DNA of 64,000 nt, taken from assembly GCA_016946835.1 (NCBI GenBank), contig JACVTC010000068.1, positions 184,501 to 248,500 on the forward strand. Reading direction: 5' to 3'. This DNA is from Neocallimastix lanati (nom. inval.). Its lineage: Eukaryota > Neocallimastigomycota > Neocallimastigomycetes > Neocallimastigales > Neocallimastigaceae. Below are positions 35,804 through 47,470 of this stretch, piece after piece. Positions within the stretch are counted from its first letter, which is position 1. Each line of letters starts with the position of its first letter. The notes beneath the pieces are model-generated. The model did no database searches, had not been told where the DNA came from, and saw only the letters and a program-made list of their open reading frames with translations. The translations under genes were made by a program, and so were the position numbers.

Positions 35804-36012
35804 ATATTATATTGATATATAATAATAATAAATATATTTAAATAATTTAATTATTAAAGTCAACTCTAAATAACTTTTTATTAAACTAAAGTTATTTAAT
35901 TACAGTGATATATATATTATATTGATATATAATAATAATAAATATATTTAAATAATTTAATTATTAAAGTCAACTCTAAATAACTTTTTATTAAACTAAA
36001 GTTATTTAATTA
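35804..36012. repeat. Tandem duplication, period 110 bp
   Basis: Bases 35804-35902 recur without a mismatch at 35914-36012 (99 bp identical, 110-bp period). Perfect identity in a decayed region points to a recent duplication, or to correction during assembly. Confidence 0.9.
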
Positions 36013-36379
36013 AATTTTTTATAATTTCTCTTCATTTAATAATTAAATATCTATAAAATATTACTATTAAAATAATTTTATAATAACCTTACAAAGAACA
36101 TAAAAGATAAATTTTTACATCTTTCTTTTATACTTTATATGTTACATAATAGTATTTAATTATAATATATTAATATTATAGTAATATAAATATTAATAAA
36201 ATATTAAGATAAATTTAATTATAGAATTAATTTGAATTGAAATTAATATAGATATGTTGTAAATATATATGAAAACACAATATAAATAAAATACACTTGA
36301 GGTCAAATGTGATATGCGGGACTTTTATGTGCTTTATTTTATAATATACTATGTTGCAAACCAAATGTTAAGAAAAATA
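36013..36379. other. AT-rich stretch, no gene seen
   Basis: No feature recognised between the duplication and the gag remnant of element H. Confidence 0.5.
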
Positions 36380-36613
36380 CACCAGAGGAATCTAAGGTGA
36401 ATTCAAGAATATATCTTAGAATTCAGCAAGTCTACTTACGATTCAAATTGGTATGAAGAAGCAAATATGGATGCTTTTATTGCTGGATTAAATAACTAAG
36501 TGGCTACCAAGATTATTGAAATATTCCCTGGACCCAAAAGCTTACCTGCTCTTTAAACTATTGCTTCTCGTATTGATGCTAGACTATCTACAACCCAAAA
36601 ATCTCAAAGAAAT

Positions 36614-36626
36614 AAACCATCTTATA
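36614..36626. repeat. Target-site duplication, left copy
   Basis: AAACCATCTTATA, identical to 37082-37094. It brackets the SINE exactly: the tRNA-like head starts at the next base. Confidence 0.95.
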
Positions 36627-36700
36627 GCCATGTTGGTCCAGTCGGTTAGGACGATACAGGTCACTGTAGAGGGCGGGGTTCGAATCCTCGGCATGGCACC
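36627..36700 (+). ncRNA. tRNA-like head of the SINE (Pol III promoter)
   Basis: The acceptor arm GCCATGT/GCATGGC pairs at all seven positions (one G-T). D arm GTCC/GGAC pairs fully with AGTCGGTTA in the loop. T arm CGGGG/CCTCG encloses TTCGAAT. Box A (TTGGTCCAGTCGG) and box B (GGTTCGAATCC) are intact. The middle is one to two bases short and does not give a normal 5-bp, 7-base anticodon arm, so it is a tRNA-derived promoter rather than a working tRNA. Confidence 0.88.
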
Positions 36701-37081
36701 AAATAATCGGAAGAGGTTTCTATCCTGGGATATCATGAGACCACACGTGATGTCCATAAGGCTTTCCCTCAGATGATTATTTCACCCAACCCTGATACTA
36801 CGCTATGAATTGAAGCATAGACCTTGATGATTGTAAAATTTCCAATCGCCAATGATTACACCCACTAGGGAGGAGTTAATGGTTCCGTTCTGATGCTCGT
36901 GGTCATTAGAGATATATGTAGGAACGTTAGGAATGCATCTCCGGGCAGTGTGTAACGACGATTGAGAGCGGCGAAGCTGATACAGTATGCCAATAACTCA
37001 TCACCTTACAGTTAATTAATAACTGTATGGCCATATGGGAGATGGGTACCCATATGTGCAAGTCTATGTTTTGTTTTGTTT
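36627..37081 (+). mobile_element. tRNA-derived SINE, 455 bp, with 13-bp target duplications
   Basis: A tRNA-like head (36627-36700), an unrelated body and a 3' tail TGTTTTGTTTTGTTT, bracketed by perfect 13-bp direct repeats AAACCATCTTATA (36614-36626, 37082-37094). This is the signature of insertion by LINE-encoded reverse transcription. Base composition is close to balanced, in strong contrast to the decayed gag it split, so it arrived late or from a source with another base composition. No open frame of note. The tail repeat is presumably what the partner LINE recognises; that LINE is not in the window. Confidence 0.93.
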
Positions 37082-37094
37082 AAACCATCTTATA
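37082..37094. repeat. Target-site duplication, right copy
   Basis: AAACCATCTTATA, identical to 36614-36626, directly after the T-rich SINE tail. Confidence 0.95.
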
Positions 37095-37379
37095 CCAGTA
37101 ATATATCCTCTACTTTTAGAAGAAATAGTACAAATAAAAAAATCTAGTAATATACAATTTCATGGACATTTCTCAAATGAAGAAAAAGAATATCGTAGGA
37201 AAGAAAATTTGCGTTCTCCTATTCACTCTATTAAGGATTGTCCTAAAAAAATTAATAAAGATAAGTCTTCTTCAAGTACTACCTTAGTTTCTAAACCTCT
37301 TTTGAATTTAACTCTTAATTAAGTCGATAACTCTGAATCTTCTCAAAGTCTTTTCAATTTTACTCTTGGATTCAATAAC

Positions 37380-37999
37380 TCTTTTATCCCAGTTGATATA
37401 TTAGTAGATTCTGGTTCATGTTATAATCTTATTGATGAAACTTTTGTTAAAAGTAACGATATTCCTACTACTTCCATTGATAATACTCACAAAATCCGTG
37501 CTATTGGTGGTATTCAAACTCTTTCTCTGCAAACAATTCCAGTCACTCTCAAATCATTGCAACTCTAATTATTTTGTAATTCCTTCTTTTTATCCAGTAA
37601 CTCCTTGTGAACAATCTCCTACTAATAAAGCTAATATTAAGATTTTTACTTCTTTTCCAATTTCTAACACTTCTTCTAGCTGTAATTCCTCCTCATACTT
37701 TACTTATTTGGAAACCCTATCAAAGAAACTCCTTAAGGAACTTGTTGAATATATTGATGCTTTCAACCAAACTATTGCTAAAGCTCTCCCCCTCACAGAC
37801 TTTACTGTCATCTTTAATTTTAATCTCACAATCGTAAACTCTATTATGGTCATATATACCCTTTTACTGCCAAAGAATCTGATGCTCTTGAAGAATACAT
37901 TAAAAAGAACCTTGCTAAAGGATTATAAGAAAATCGAAATCTCCAGCTGGCACTCCGGTTCTCTTCGTAAGAAAGAATGGAAAACTCTGTATGATTATC
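37380..37999 (+). pseudogene. Gypsy H protease and spacer
   Basis: ILVDSGSCYNLIDETFVKSN at about 37401 holds the D-S-G triad, followed by HKIRAIGGIQTLSLQ, the usual strand after the catalytic loop. The remainder up to RT is a Ser/Thr-rich and Asn-rich spacer. Broken. Confidence 0.8.
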
Positions 38000-38619
38000 A
38001 AGTTATCGACTACCGGGGTTAAATGAAATCACAATCCGAGATTCATACCCTCTTCCGTTGATCAATGATATGTTAGAGAATATAGGTAAAGGAAAGATAT
38101 TCTCAAAGCTGGACCTGAAGTCGGCTTATAACCTAATTTGGATTAAAAGTGGTGATGAATATAAAACTGCTTTTACCTTCAAATTAGGTTATTTCGAGTA
38201 TAGTGTAGTGCCTTTTGGGCTGAAGAATACTCCCGCGGTCTTCCAACACTTTGTAAGTGACATCTTTGAAGATATTATTGGCAAATTTGTATATTGTTAT
38301 ATCGACGACATCTTTATATTCTCTTCAGATTACTCTACTCACGTTGAACATATTGAAGAAGTTCTCTCGAGATTAAGAAGTTCTAAATTGGTGACTACTT
38401 TAGAAAAATGTGAGTTCTTTGTTCCCTATATTGATTTTCTCGGTTAATACATCTCTGATGAAGGTATCAATATGCATCCAAGTAAGGTTTCTTCCATCCT
38501 GAATTGAAATACCTGGAAGAATATTAAGGAACTTCAATCGTTTTTAGGTTTTCCAAATTACTACCGCTGTTTCATCCAAGATTTTGCTAAGCTAGTACAT
38601 CCTTTACATAAACTTTTAA
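38000..38619 (+). pseudogene. Gypsy H reverse transcriptase
   Basis: FSKLDLKSAYNLIWIKSGDE, YSVVPFGLKNTPAVFQHFVS and the catalytic YIDDIFIFSSD are plain. The thumb has LVTTLEKCEFFVPYIDFLG, then LQSFLGFPNYYRCFIQDFAK. The closest relative in the window is element B. A few breaks. Confidence 0.93.
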
Positions 38620-39060
38620 GAAAAAATGTTACTTTTAGGTGGAATAATGAAAAACAAGAAGCCTTTTATGCCTTGAAACATCTTTTTACCTCTGCTCCTT
38701 TGTTAATTTTCCCAAATCTAGGTATTCCTTTTGAAGCAAAAGCAGATTCCAGTAATTTCGCAATTGGTACTATTCTTTCTCAAGTCTCCATCCGATAACA
38801 AACTTTATCCTATAGCTTATTTCTCCTATTTCTCTCTTCTTGGTTCTGAAAGAAACCATTCGATATACGATAAAGAACTACCTCCTCAAAGGAACTTCGG
38901 AGCATTTTACTATTTACTCTGACCACAGAAATCTACTCTTTCAAAAAAAGCCTGAAAAGATGACGCAGAGATTGGTTCGTTGATCACTTTTTCTTTCTGA
39001 ATTTAACTTTATTATCAAATATCGCTCTGGTTCTTCAAATGACAAAACGGATTGTTTTTC
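38620..39060 (+). pseudogene. Gypsy H RNase H
   Basis: Readable parts include EAKADSSNFAIGTILSQVS, LYPIAYFSYFSLLGSERNHS, YDKEL, and SDHRNLLF-like and FNFIIKYRSGSSN-like blocks toward the end. Broken in several places. Confidence 0.82.
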
Positions 39061-39229
39061 TCTCAGTTCTGATTATGTTTCTTCAATTTCTTCTGATGAT
39101 GTGCCTTTCTCCGTACGTAGACCAGAAAACTTTTGTGCTATTGCTACCTCGATTTCTTCTTTTAGTGATGAAAATTCTTTCTTCTTATAAATCTGACGAA
39201 TTTTATTTCAATATTTGTAACTATTTAGA

Positions 39230-40340
39230 TAATCCTAAGCATCCAATCCCTCATCCACAAATTGATAAATTTACCTCAACAGTTTCCTTTTATTTAACAA
39301 TAAAATTTATATCCCACTTAATTGCTGTTCATTCATCCTCAAGATTTGTCATGGCTCTCAAGCTGCAAGACACTTTGGTATTAAGAAAACTTCCTCTCTC
39401 ATATCTCGCGATTTCTGGTGGCCTTCTCTCAGTTATGATGTTGCTGATTATATTCATTCTTGCGAAACATGTTCTCGTTCAAAGCCTTCTCGCCATAAGC
39501 CTTATGGATTCCATAAACCTCTTGCCATTGCTGATCGTCCTTAGTCATCTATTTCAATGGATTATATTACGGATCTCCCTTCATCTAATGGTTTCATTTA
39601 AATTCTTGTTGTAATAGATCGATTAACTAAAATAGGTCATTTTATTGCTTTTGCTGGTATTTCTTCTGCTGAAGAAACTGCTATTGCTTTCATTAATGGT
39701 ATCTATTATCTTCATGGACTTCCTACCGAAATTATTTCTGATCGTGGTTCACAATTCACTTCCAAATTTTGGAAAACTGTTTGCCAAATTTTATCTGTTA
39801 ATCTTAAATTTTCTTCTCCCTTTCATCATCAAACCAACGGCCAAATGGAGAAAGTGAACTCCATTATTGAACAAAATTTAAGATGTTTCTCTAACTATAA
39901 AGGAATCAATTGGAGTAAATTTATAAATTTAGCTGAATTTAGTTATAACAATGCAATCCAAGAATCTGCAAAACAGTCACCCTTTTTCTTGAATTATGGT
40001 TATCATCCCAAATATTCACCTGTTATTCCAAATAAAGTTAATGTTCCTAGAGCTGGAGAATTTACCCGAAATTTAAACGAGTTAATAGAAGAATTAAAAG
40101 TAAATTTCAAACAAGCAAACGAAATACAGAAGAAATTTGCAGATAAATACAGAAGCAAATCACCTGATTTCAATGTTAATGACAAGGTATGATTAGATAC
40201 TTCGCTCTGACAATAAGAAATTTAATCCTCGTAAATTAGGACCATTTAAGATAATGAAATGGAGTTTCGTTTAAATTGAAATTACCAAAAAACATTAAAA
40301 TTCATCCTGTTGTGAATGTATCTAGTTTAGAACCCTACTA
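39230..40340 (+). pseudogene. Gypsy H integrase
   Basis: The zinc-domain area (about 39340-39510) is followed by the core: MDYITDLPSSNGF, VVIDRLTKIGHFI, GLPTEIISDRGSQFTSKFW and HHQTNGQMEKVNSIIEQNLR with the last catalytic Glu, then AEFSYNNAIQESAKQSPFFL. The C-terminal part has PDFNVNDKV and a barrel-like tail (ELRFKLKLPKNIK-like). A chromodomain is not evident. Broken in several places. Confidence 0.9.
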
Positions 40341-40370
40341 CCCCAGTCAGTAATACAGAACTTCCAGATC

Positions 40371-41985
40371 TCAGTATCTATATGAACACCTCCAATCCTT
40401 GGTAGAATGTAGTAGAATGTGAATTGTTGAATATATTAGAGGTATTTTTGGGCTTTTAAAACCATACCATTTTTGCATATATTTTGTCACAGAAACCATA
40501 TTGTTGATATATGTTCTAGTATCAACATCATCATTATCCACTAGAGCTATTGAAGGAATAGATGAACCTGACATGTTCACAAAATTCAGAATAATAAATA
40601 ATTTATATATATAATAAATTTAACAATATAGTCTTATTAACTAATAAAAATGCGTTTAATATTTTATAACAATTAAATATATAATTTAGTCACTATTAAT
40701 TTTTTTTTTTACTATTAAATATAATTTATTACCATTATTTATTACTATTATTATTATTAGAAATATTTGTATTATTATTATTAAAATTAGAATAATTATT
40801 TCACTCATTAGAATAATAAGTATTTAAATAATTTGAATTATTATTTAAATTACTTGAATTAATATTTGAATTATTAATAAAAGTATTATTATGATTAATA
40901 CTAATGGAATTATTAAAATTTTTATTAGTGGTACTCTTATATACATGAGGTTTAATTATTTTCCTATTAGAAACCTCAACTTCGAAATCCGTTTGATTTC
41001 CTATTTCCTGCTATTTTTCATTAGTCTTAATAGTATTTTTCTTAGCCGTATTAGATTTGGATTTCCTAATAGGTGTACCAGGATTTAATTCTAAGCTTTT
41101 TCATTTAATAGAGTCCACGTAATAATGATTATTATTTTGTGTGTTTTGATTTAGGGGAGAGCACTTACTCCCCATTACTAGTTTAAAGAACTAGCTTTAT
41201 CGGAAATTTCTTCATTAATACTACCATTATAGTAATTATTAAATTCTGGATTATTAAATATAGAATTATAGTAATTAAGGTTTTCATTAAAATTTTGACC
41301 TTTATTAAAATTTTGATTATTAAGTGGCCGATTATTATAATTATGGTTATTATTAAATGGCTGATTATTAAAATTACTGTTATTAAGAGGCTGATTATTA
41401 AGATAAGTAAAGCCATTATATTTATTATGCTTATTATTGTTTCTATGACTATTATTTCTATTAATATTTCAGTTTCTATTTTGGTTTTTTAAATTCGAAT
41501 TATTATTAGCAAGATTGAAATTGTAAAAATTATTACTAGAAAAATTATTAAAATTATTAAAATTATTGCTCATCTTAAAATCTATATATTTAAATTATTG
41601 AAATTTGGCAAATCCAGAACAATGGGAGATTAAATGTCCTTTTTCGTGGTAAAATTTACAGAAAAAAACTTTATGCTTATTAAAATTAGAGTTATTATGG
41701 TCATTATTACTATAGCCACTTTGATTAACAAAATTAGAAGATCTATTATAATTTGAATTCTTATTCTTATTATTTCTATTATTTGATGCTATATTATTAT
41801 TATTGAGTTTATAATTTCAATTTATTTTCCATTTTATCGTAAAATTCTATAGCATCCATAGTTTCTGATAAAATAATTGTTTTATTTTAATTTCCGATTT
41901 TACACTACAGCATACAGCTGTTTTAGTGATTATTGAATCTAAATAATCACTTGGAGAGTGATAAAGTATTCCTTGGTTGAAATTC
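40371..41985 (-). pseudogene. Gypsy gag remnant, A/E lineage
   Basis: Minus-strand fossil. Text YHSPSDYLDSIITKTAVCC parallels SLTPESQAFITINDYTDSLL of element A gag. DAIEFYDKMENKLK follows, then an Asn-rich linker, a knuckle-like FCKFYHEKGHLISHC near 41630-41675, and a Lys/Asn-rich segment (TPIRKSKSNTAKKNTIKTNE) matching the charged segment of A. The last part, 40371-40580, reads DDVDTRTYINNMVSVTKYMQ, which I do not recognise. Broken in several places. Its relation to E across the repeat at 41990-42660 is unclear. Confidence 0.65.
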
Positions 41986-41989
41986 TCTT

Positions 41990-42660
41990 GTTGGGAGAAG
42001 TTATATTTAAGTTGTTATTTAATTATAAATTTTTATTTATTTATTATTTAAAAGTAAGTTAAAATTTATAATACATGTAGTTAACTATTAATTTGCAAAT
42101 ATAAAAGAATTTATAAACTAAATTGGCATAAAACGTTGCAAAGAATAATTATAAAGAATTATTCTTGCTTTTATATTTGTAATTCATAATAAACTATTTA
42201 ATTAATTAATTTTTAGAATAACTATTAAGTATTTAAAGTATTTAATATAAAAGTATAAAATAAAATATAAAATACTAAAATAAAGTTTTCATAAAATAAT
42301 AATATTATTAGAAATTTTCTATAATTAATAAAATATAAAATATTAATATAAAATAATAATTATTAAAATAATTAAAAATATGATAAAATAAATATCTATA
42401 TAAAATAATATAAAAATAATAAAAAGAAATTTATAAATTATTTCAATTTTAACATAACATAAAATTTATGTAATAAATTTTATGTTTATAGTAATTTTTA
42501 TGCTTTTGCATAATTTTATGTCTTTACATAACTTTAATTTTATCACGTTATTTTCAATCAAATTTAATTTATGTCTCGTAATTACAAATGATTTATTAAT
42601 TTATTTTTATGTATTATTAATAAAATAATTTATTAATAATTAAAGTTTTTATTTCCGTTT
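41990..42660 (-). repeat. LTR-like repeat, probable 3' LTR of element E
   Basis: Directly follows the integrase end of element E (minus strand). It contains ACATAACATAAAATTTATGT and a TTTATTAATAATTAAAGTTT run whose reverse complements recur at about 62700-63420 in the same arrangement, so it is a repeated unit. Exact ends are not visible. Confidence 0.55.
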
Positions 42661-42688
42661 TATATCATTCGTCCTTCTTTAGTCACAA

Positions 42689-43900
42689 CTATAGTATAGT
42701 TGCTGAATTAAATTTTATTATATTTTTAATATGCACCGGTCTTTCTAAGGGTAATTTTTTATTTGGATTTACTAATTTTACTGCATTAAATTGTTTTCCT
42801 GTAACTTGAAAAGGTCCTACAAGATAAGGATCAAGTTTATATCGAGAAAAGTTTCTAACTTTCACCAAATCTCCTATTTTAATTTCATTTTGTTTATTCA
42901 TACTTGTTATTTCTTCTCTTCGAGTTTCCCAATATTTATTGTTCTTTTTTATATTATTGCATGCTTCAATGACCCATTTGCTATGATTAATAAATTTTTC
43001 AATTAATAATTCTTCTTTACTTCATTGTACATTTGAAGTTGGAAGAGATGAAGCTAATTCAAAAGGTTGTTGATATCTTCTCCTATAAAGTAATTCAAAA
43101 CTTGAGTGTTTTGTTACTAAATTTTTCGAAGTTCTTAAAGCCCATAAAGCAAAAGGTAAGACAAAATCCCATTCTTTTTTTTACTTGCTAATGGACGTAA
43201 TAGTTTTCCAATTTCTCTATTTCTATTATCAGTCTAATAGTCTTACTGACTCAGGATGATACATTACGGTTAATTTAATGTATACGTCATACAAGTCCAA
43301 AAATATTATGGTAAAATCAGAATTAAATTGTACACCATTAACAGTTGTAATTGTATTTGGTGTACCAAATCTTGCTAAAATTTGGGGCAAAAAGTTTACG
43401 ACGTCACGTGAAGTAATGGTAGATAGCCTTTAATAAAAAAACTAATAAAAATAAAAAATAATAATGGTAGATAACCTTCTACCTATTTGGTAAAAAATCA
43501 ACAATAACTATTATATATTGGTTTTCACTACTAGTTTCTGGTAGTGGTCCTATTATATCTAAGCCTAAATGCATAAAAGGAGCTTCTACTTGAGTTGCAA
43601 ATTTCTCTGTAGGTTCAGGAATTTCATTTCTTTTATTGAGTTCACAATTTGCAATGAACCTTCTAATATCTACAATCATTCAAAAAGATTTCCTTAATCG
43701 TTCGTAAGTTTTCTTGAATCCTTCATGTCCGATGGCATGAGCTTTCCATATGAGGTTGAATTTCTCTTCATTAATAGTAATAATTTTTCTTAATTTATCG
43801 TTTTCTTTCAAATATTTAATACTGTCTATAGTTATATGATCATTAATGAATTTTTACATAAATTCAGTAATATTTGATTTTTTTTCATCAATAATTTCTT
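42689..43900 (-). pseudogene. Gypsy E integrase
   Basis: Zinc-domain part (GHEGFKKTYERLRKSF, then MIVDIRRFIANCELNKRNEI), core start FMHLGLDIIGPLPETSSENQ with the first catalytic Asp, and the C-terminal barrel IKIGDLVKVRNFSRYKLDPY followed by LVGPFQV, a GPF motif of the GPY/F module. VHIKNIIKF ends it. This is the non-chromodomain gypsy type. Broken in several places. Confidence 0.88.
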
Positions 43901-44408
43901 TATTATTTCCATTTTCTTCAAGATTAATATTTTTATTAATATTATTAGAATTAATAGTATTAATAGAATATATTTTATAAGTGTTATTATATTCTTGACT
44001 TTAATTGTCTAATATATTATAAATATATTTTATTGTATTATTTTCAAATGATTTATTTGTCCTTTTAATTGACATAGATCATTAAAATTATGTTTTTCTT
44101 ATATAAAAGAATTATTTTTATTATATTGTAATGTATAGAAATTTATATTAACTAATGTATTGGAATAATATTCATTAATATTTCTTTTTAATTGAAATAA
44201 TTGAATTAAAATTTTTTTTAATTTACTCTGATTTAATTTTAATTTATTAAAATTTTTATTGAGCCATATATTGGGATTATATTGCAGTTTATTGGAATCC
44301 ATATTGTCAGTTAAAATATAAGAAATTTTTAAAAATTTCAAATTGTCTATATACCACCATTTTTCTCTCAAATTTTAAAAATTGGAATTTTTGAAATTAA
44401 AATTTTTC
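43901..44408 (-). other. Low-complexity linker in element E
   Basis: Asn/Lys-rich minus-strand text between RNase H and integrase with no motif. Comparable Asn-rich linkers occur in element A. Confidence 0.5.
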
Positions 44409-45660
44409 TTAATTTTTAGACTTGAATTTTTTTTTATTATTTGAAGTATTGATATGTGGCGTATTAGAATCCATTAATTTATTATTTTCTTTATTAGTAT
44501 TATTTTTAGTATAAAGTTTATTATCATTAATTTTAATTCGAGATAGAGCGTCCTCTAAATAATTTCTTTTTCCTGGTTCATATAATATTTTTATTCTTAA
44601 CATAATAATTGTTATACACCATTCATTGGATGTGGCACAAATTAATAGGTTCTTTAGTACTAAATAGTCCTATTAATGGTTTATGATTCCTATATAATAA
44701 TGTTTCGTATTTATTTCCTTAGATATAATATTTAAATTCCTTAGCTCAATCATAGAATGCAGTTCCTTCCAGATCAGTTATACTATAATTTAATTCAGCT
44801 TTATTTAAAGTTCTACCATTAAAATGAATTGGGTATTCCTTTCCGTCTTTTTCGTCTTTTTGAAGCAGAATACCTCCTATTCCTAATTTGCACACGTCCG
44901 TTCTAATGATAAATCGCTTGTTGAAATCAGGATAACGTAGAATCGGAGCAGAAATTAGTGCTTCTTTTAATTTATTGAAACTATCTTGGTGTGTATTTTC
45001 CCATATGTAAGGTACATTCTTTCATAACAGTTTGTAGAGTGGCACAGCAATCATAACAAAGTTATTAATAAATTTTCTATAATAACCTACAGAACCCAAG
45101 AAAGATCTAAGTTCTGAGATATTTTCAGGTTTCAACCATTTACCAAAATAAATCCAGGGTAGAGAAAATTTTAGCACCACCTAATGAACTAAAATTTTCA
45201 TCAATATTAGGAAGGGAATAAGAATCAGGAACTGTCAATGAGTTTAATTTTCGATAATCAGTGCAAAGTCTCCATTTTCCACTCTTTTTCATAACAAGTT
45301 CAATTGGTGAAAACCAAGCAGAATAAGAAGGAACAATTAAGCCTTTATTAATAAGCTTAACAAGTTCAGCTTTTAACCATTCCGATTTAAGTCTATTAAA
45401 TTTATAGAATTTACTCTTAAAGGAATAGCATTTTTGAATAAATGGATATGATGAGGTCTTAGTTTAGAAGGAGAAAGTTGCTCAGACGAAGTGGCAACAA
45501 TATCAATGTAATTCATTAAAAGTTTAGATACATTTGGTTTAAAAGGACCTTCGATTTTTGCTTGAAAATCTTGAGACTAAATTTACTCAATAGGTGACAG
45601 ATTTTATTCTTGTGGTGCAATATTTTATGGCGTATTTTCAATAAATTGCTTATCCTCCGT
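44409..45660 (-). pseudogene. Gypsy E RT (partial) and RNase H
   Basis: RT pieces SAWFSPIELVMKKSGKWRL and TDYRKLNSLTVPDSYSLPN, then SELRSFLGSVGYYRKFINNF. RNase H has FIIRTDVCKLGIGGILLQKD and YSITDLEGTAFYD and ends with EPGKRNYLEDALSRI. The ITDLEGT block ties it to element A and to the fragment at 21600. Broken in several places. Confidence 0.9.
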
Positions 45661-45669
45661 ATGTGAAAC

Positions 45670-45919
45670 TTTCAATATTTTATTTAAAAAGAACTTATTT
45701 TTATTAAATTTTATTGATGATTTTGTATGTTTATATAAGAATTTTATACAAGTCTCATATATGATTCGTATTACATGCATGATATATAAATAAGCCACTT
45801 ATAACACATATTACATCATTTAATAAATATACTAATCATAATAAACATAAAATATTTAATAATATAAAATTTTAATAATTAATATATAAATATATTAAAC
45901 TTTATTTAATATTCTAACA
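45670..45919 (-). repeat. 3' LTR of copia C
   Basis: Minus-strand start TGTTAGAATATT; 250 bp; closely matches 49324-49579, including ATGATTCGTATTACATGCAT and GATATATAAATAAGCCACTT. Confidence 0.93.
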
Positions 45920-45932
45920 TTCCCCATAAAGT
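45920..45932 (-). other. Polypurine tract of copia C
   Basis: Minus-strand ACTTTATGGGGAA directly before the LTR start TGTTAG, the normal place for plus-strand priming. Confidence 0.8.
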
Positions 45933-45950
45933 TTAATATCAACTTTAGAA

Positions 45951-46640
45951 TTATGTTAGTAGATTCCTTCGTAATTTACTCATTGATGGTCCACTTAAAT
46001 ATTTTGTAAAGCCATCAGCTAGATTGAATTCAGATTTAATGTAATTTACCTTTATTTTCTTTTCTTTGATCCAATCCCTAATTTGGTGATACTTTATATC
46101 AATATACTTCGACTTTGGGTTTATAGTTTCATTTTCACAATTATAGATGGCAGCTTTGTTATCAGTATTGATGGTTATACATCTTTTCTCTTTTGATAAT
46201 TCATCAAATAAGTTTTTATACCACATACACTGTCTTGCGCATTCGTTTAACGCATAATACTCACTTTCAACGGTGGAAACTGCCACACATTGCTGTAATT
46301 TGGAATACCAGCTCGTTGGTCCATTTCCCATAGTTACGACGAATCCTGTTGTAGATTTTCTAGTTTCTGTATCACCTCCAAAGTCGGTGTCTACGTATAC
46401 TTTAAAACTATCTTCATTTGTAAACTTGATTCCATAATATAGATTTCCTTTTAGATACTTATAGATTTTAATAACATTTAGCCAATCTTCGTAATTAGGA
46501 TTTCTTGATTTTCTTGAAGATTTGCTGACCGCGAATAGAATGTCTGGTCTTGCACTTATAGTTAGGTAAAGTAGGCTTCCTATTGCCTTCTTGTATTTTG
46601 TTTAATAAAAACTCTCCTTTATTAAATCTTCATTAATAAT
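45951..46640 (-). pseudogene. Copia C RNase H
   Basis: Well preserved: TSWYSKLQQCVAVSTVESEY, ECARQCMWYKNLFDEL, INTDNKAAIYNCEN, KSKYIDIKYHQIRDWI and YIKSEFNLADGFTKYL are the copia RNase H blocks in order, preceded by a decayed GGDTETRKSTTGFVVT-like segment. Confidence 0.95.
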
Positions 46641-47470
46641 TGGTAACATATTCGAAGTTGTTCTTTATTTATCAATGTTAAACTTGTTTAAGATTTCATC
46701 TAAATACCTTTTTTGATGTAATAGATATTCGTCTTTTAATTTTTCAAACTTTATACCAATGATGAAACCTACATTTCCTACATCTGTTATTTTGAATTTA
46801 CTTTTTAATTCATTTTTAATTTTCAATATTTCATTTTCAACTCCTGTAATTATGATATCGTCAACGTATACGGATAACAAGCTTGTTATCTTACCATTTT
46901 ATTACTTTTCATGTATAAACAAGGTTCACTTTTGCATCGAAATAGGCCCATTTCAGTTAATACTTTGTTCAAGGTGTTATTCCACATTCTTCAGGCTTGC
47001 TTTAAGCAGTATAATGCTTTGTTCAGTTTCCAATAGCGTTTTCCGAAGTTAGCGTCACCTTGTGGAGCTTTGATTTAAATGGTTTCCTCAAGTTCAGCGT
47101 TTAAGTAAGCTGCTTTTACATCGCTCTGATAAATATTATATTTATTTTGGGCTGTTATTGCTGTAACAAGTCTTAGAGAGTCTTGTCTGAGTGTTGGTGA
47201 GAATGTTACTGTAAAATCTATTCCGTAGATCTGTGTAAAACCACGGGCGACTAACCTTGCTTTTCGTTTTACAATACTGCCACTTGCATCTAACTTATAT
47301 TTAAATACCTCTTTGGGTGTTATAATGTTTGCATTCTTTGGTACATGGTCGACTATAGTATAAACGTTTAATTCTTTAATATTGTTTAGTTCTTCTTCTA
47401 CGGCTTTAAGCCATTCATCTTTATCATATTTGTTTGAAACGTCATTATAGTTAAATGATTCAGTTGGAAT
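46641..47470 (-). pseudogene. Copia C reverse transcriptase
   Basis: DEWLKAVEEELNNIKELNVY starts the domain, then RKARLVARGFTQIYGIDF, DVKAAYLNAELEE and KLNKALYCLKQA, and the catalytic SVYVDDIIITGVENE. FIIGIKFEKL and YLLHQKRYLDEILNKFNI complete the copia pattern. A few breaks. Confidence 0.95.

Larger units (their letters stand above)
36380..37320 (+). pseudogene. Gypsy H gag remnant (SINE inside)
   Basis: WYEEANMDAFIAGLNN and IIEIFPGPKSLPAL correspond to DAYIEGLLPKLQERVISLFP of element B gag, and IASRIDARLS corresponds to ITNRIDHQM. After the SINE the text continues with NEEKEYRRKENLRSPIHSIK and DCPKKINKDKSSSS, where a zinc knuckle would be expected. Broken in several places besides the SINE. 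Confidence 0.75.
36380..40340 (+). mobile_element. Gypsy element H, interrupted by a SINE
   Basis: Fossil Ty3/gypsy element related to chromovirus B. Parts: gag (36380-37320, split by the SINE), protease (about 37380-37600), RT (about 38000-38570), RNase H (about 38620-39060) and integrase (about 39230-40260). No LTR borders or chromodomain are recognised. Broken in about ten places. Text is more readable than in the 28-32 kb relics, so it is of middle age. Confidence 0.88.
42661..45669 (-). mobile_element. Gypsy element E, pol part (split by C and D)
   Basis: Fossil gypsy element on the minus strand, the oldest layer of a nested stack. This block holds RT (partial), RNase H and integrase. 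Its protease part lies at 49580-50159, beyond copia C. Its pre-protease part lies at 57754-57957, beyond chromovirus D. The 5-bp GAAAC repeats flanking C and the near-matching flanks of D support this. No chromodomain. About ten breaks. Confidence 0.82.

Noticed and set aside
36627-36700. Functional tRNA gene
   Set aside because: Acceptor, D and T arms are good, but the anticodon arm is short and does not pair normally, and the sequence is the head of a SINE with target duplications.
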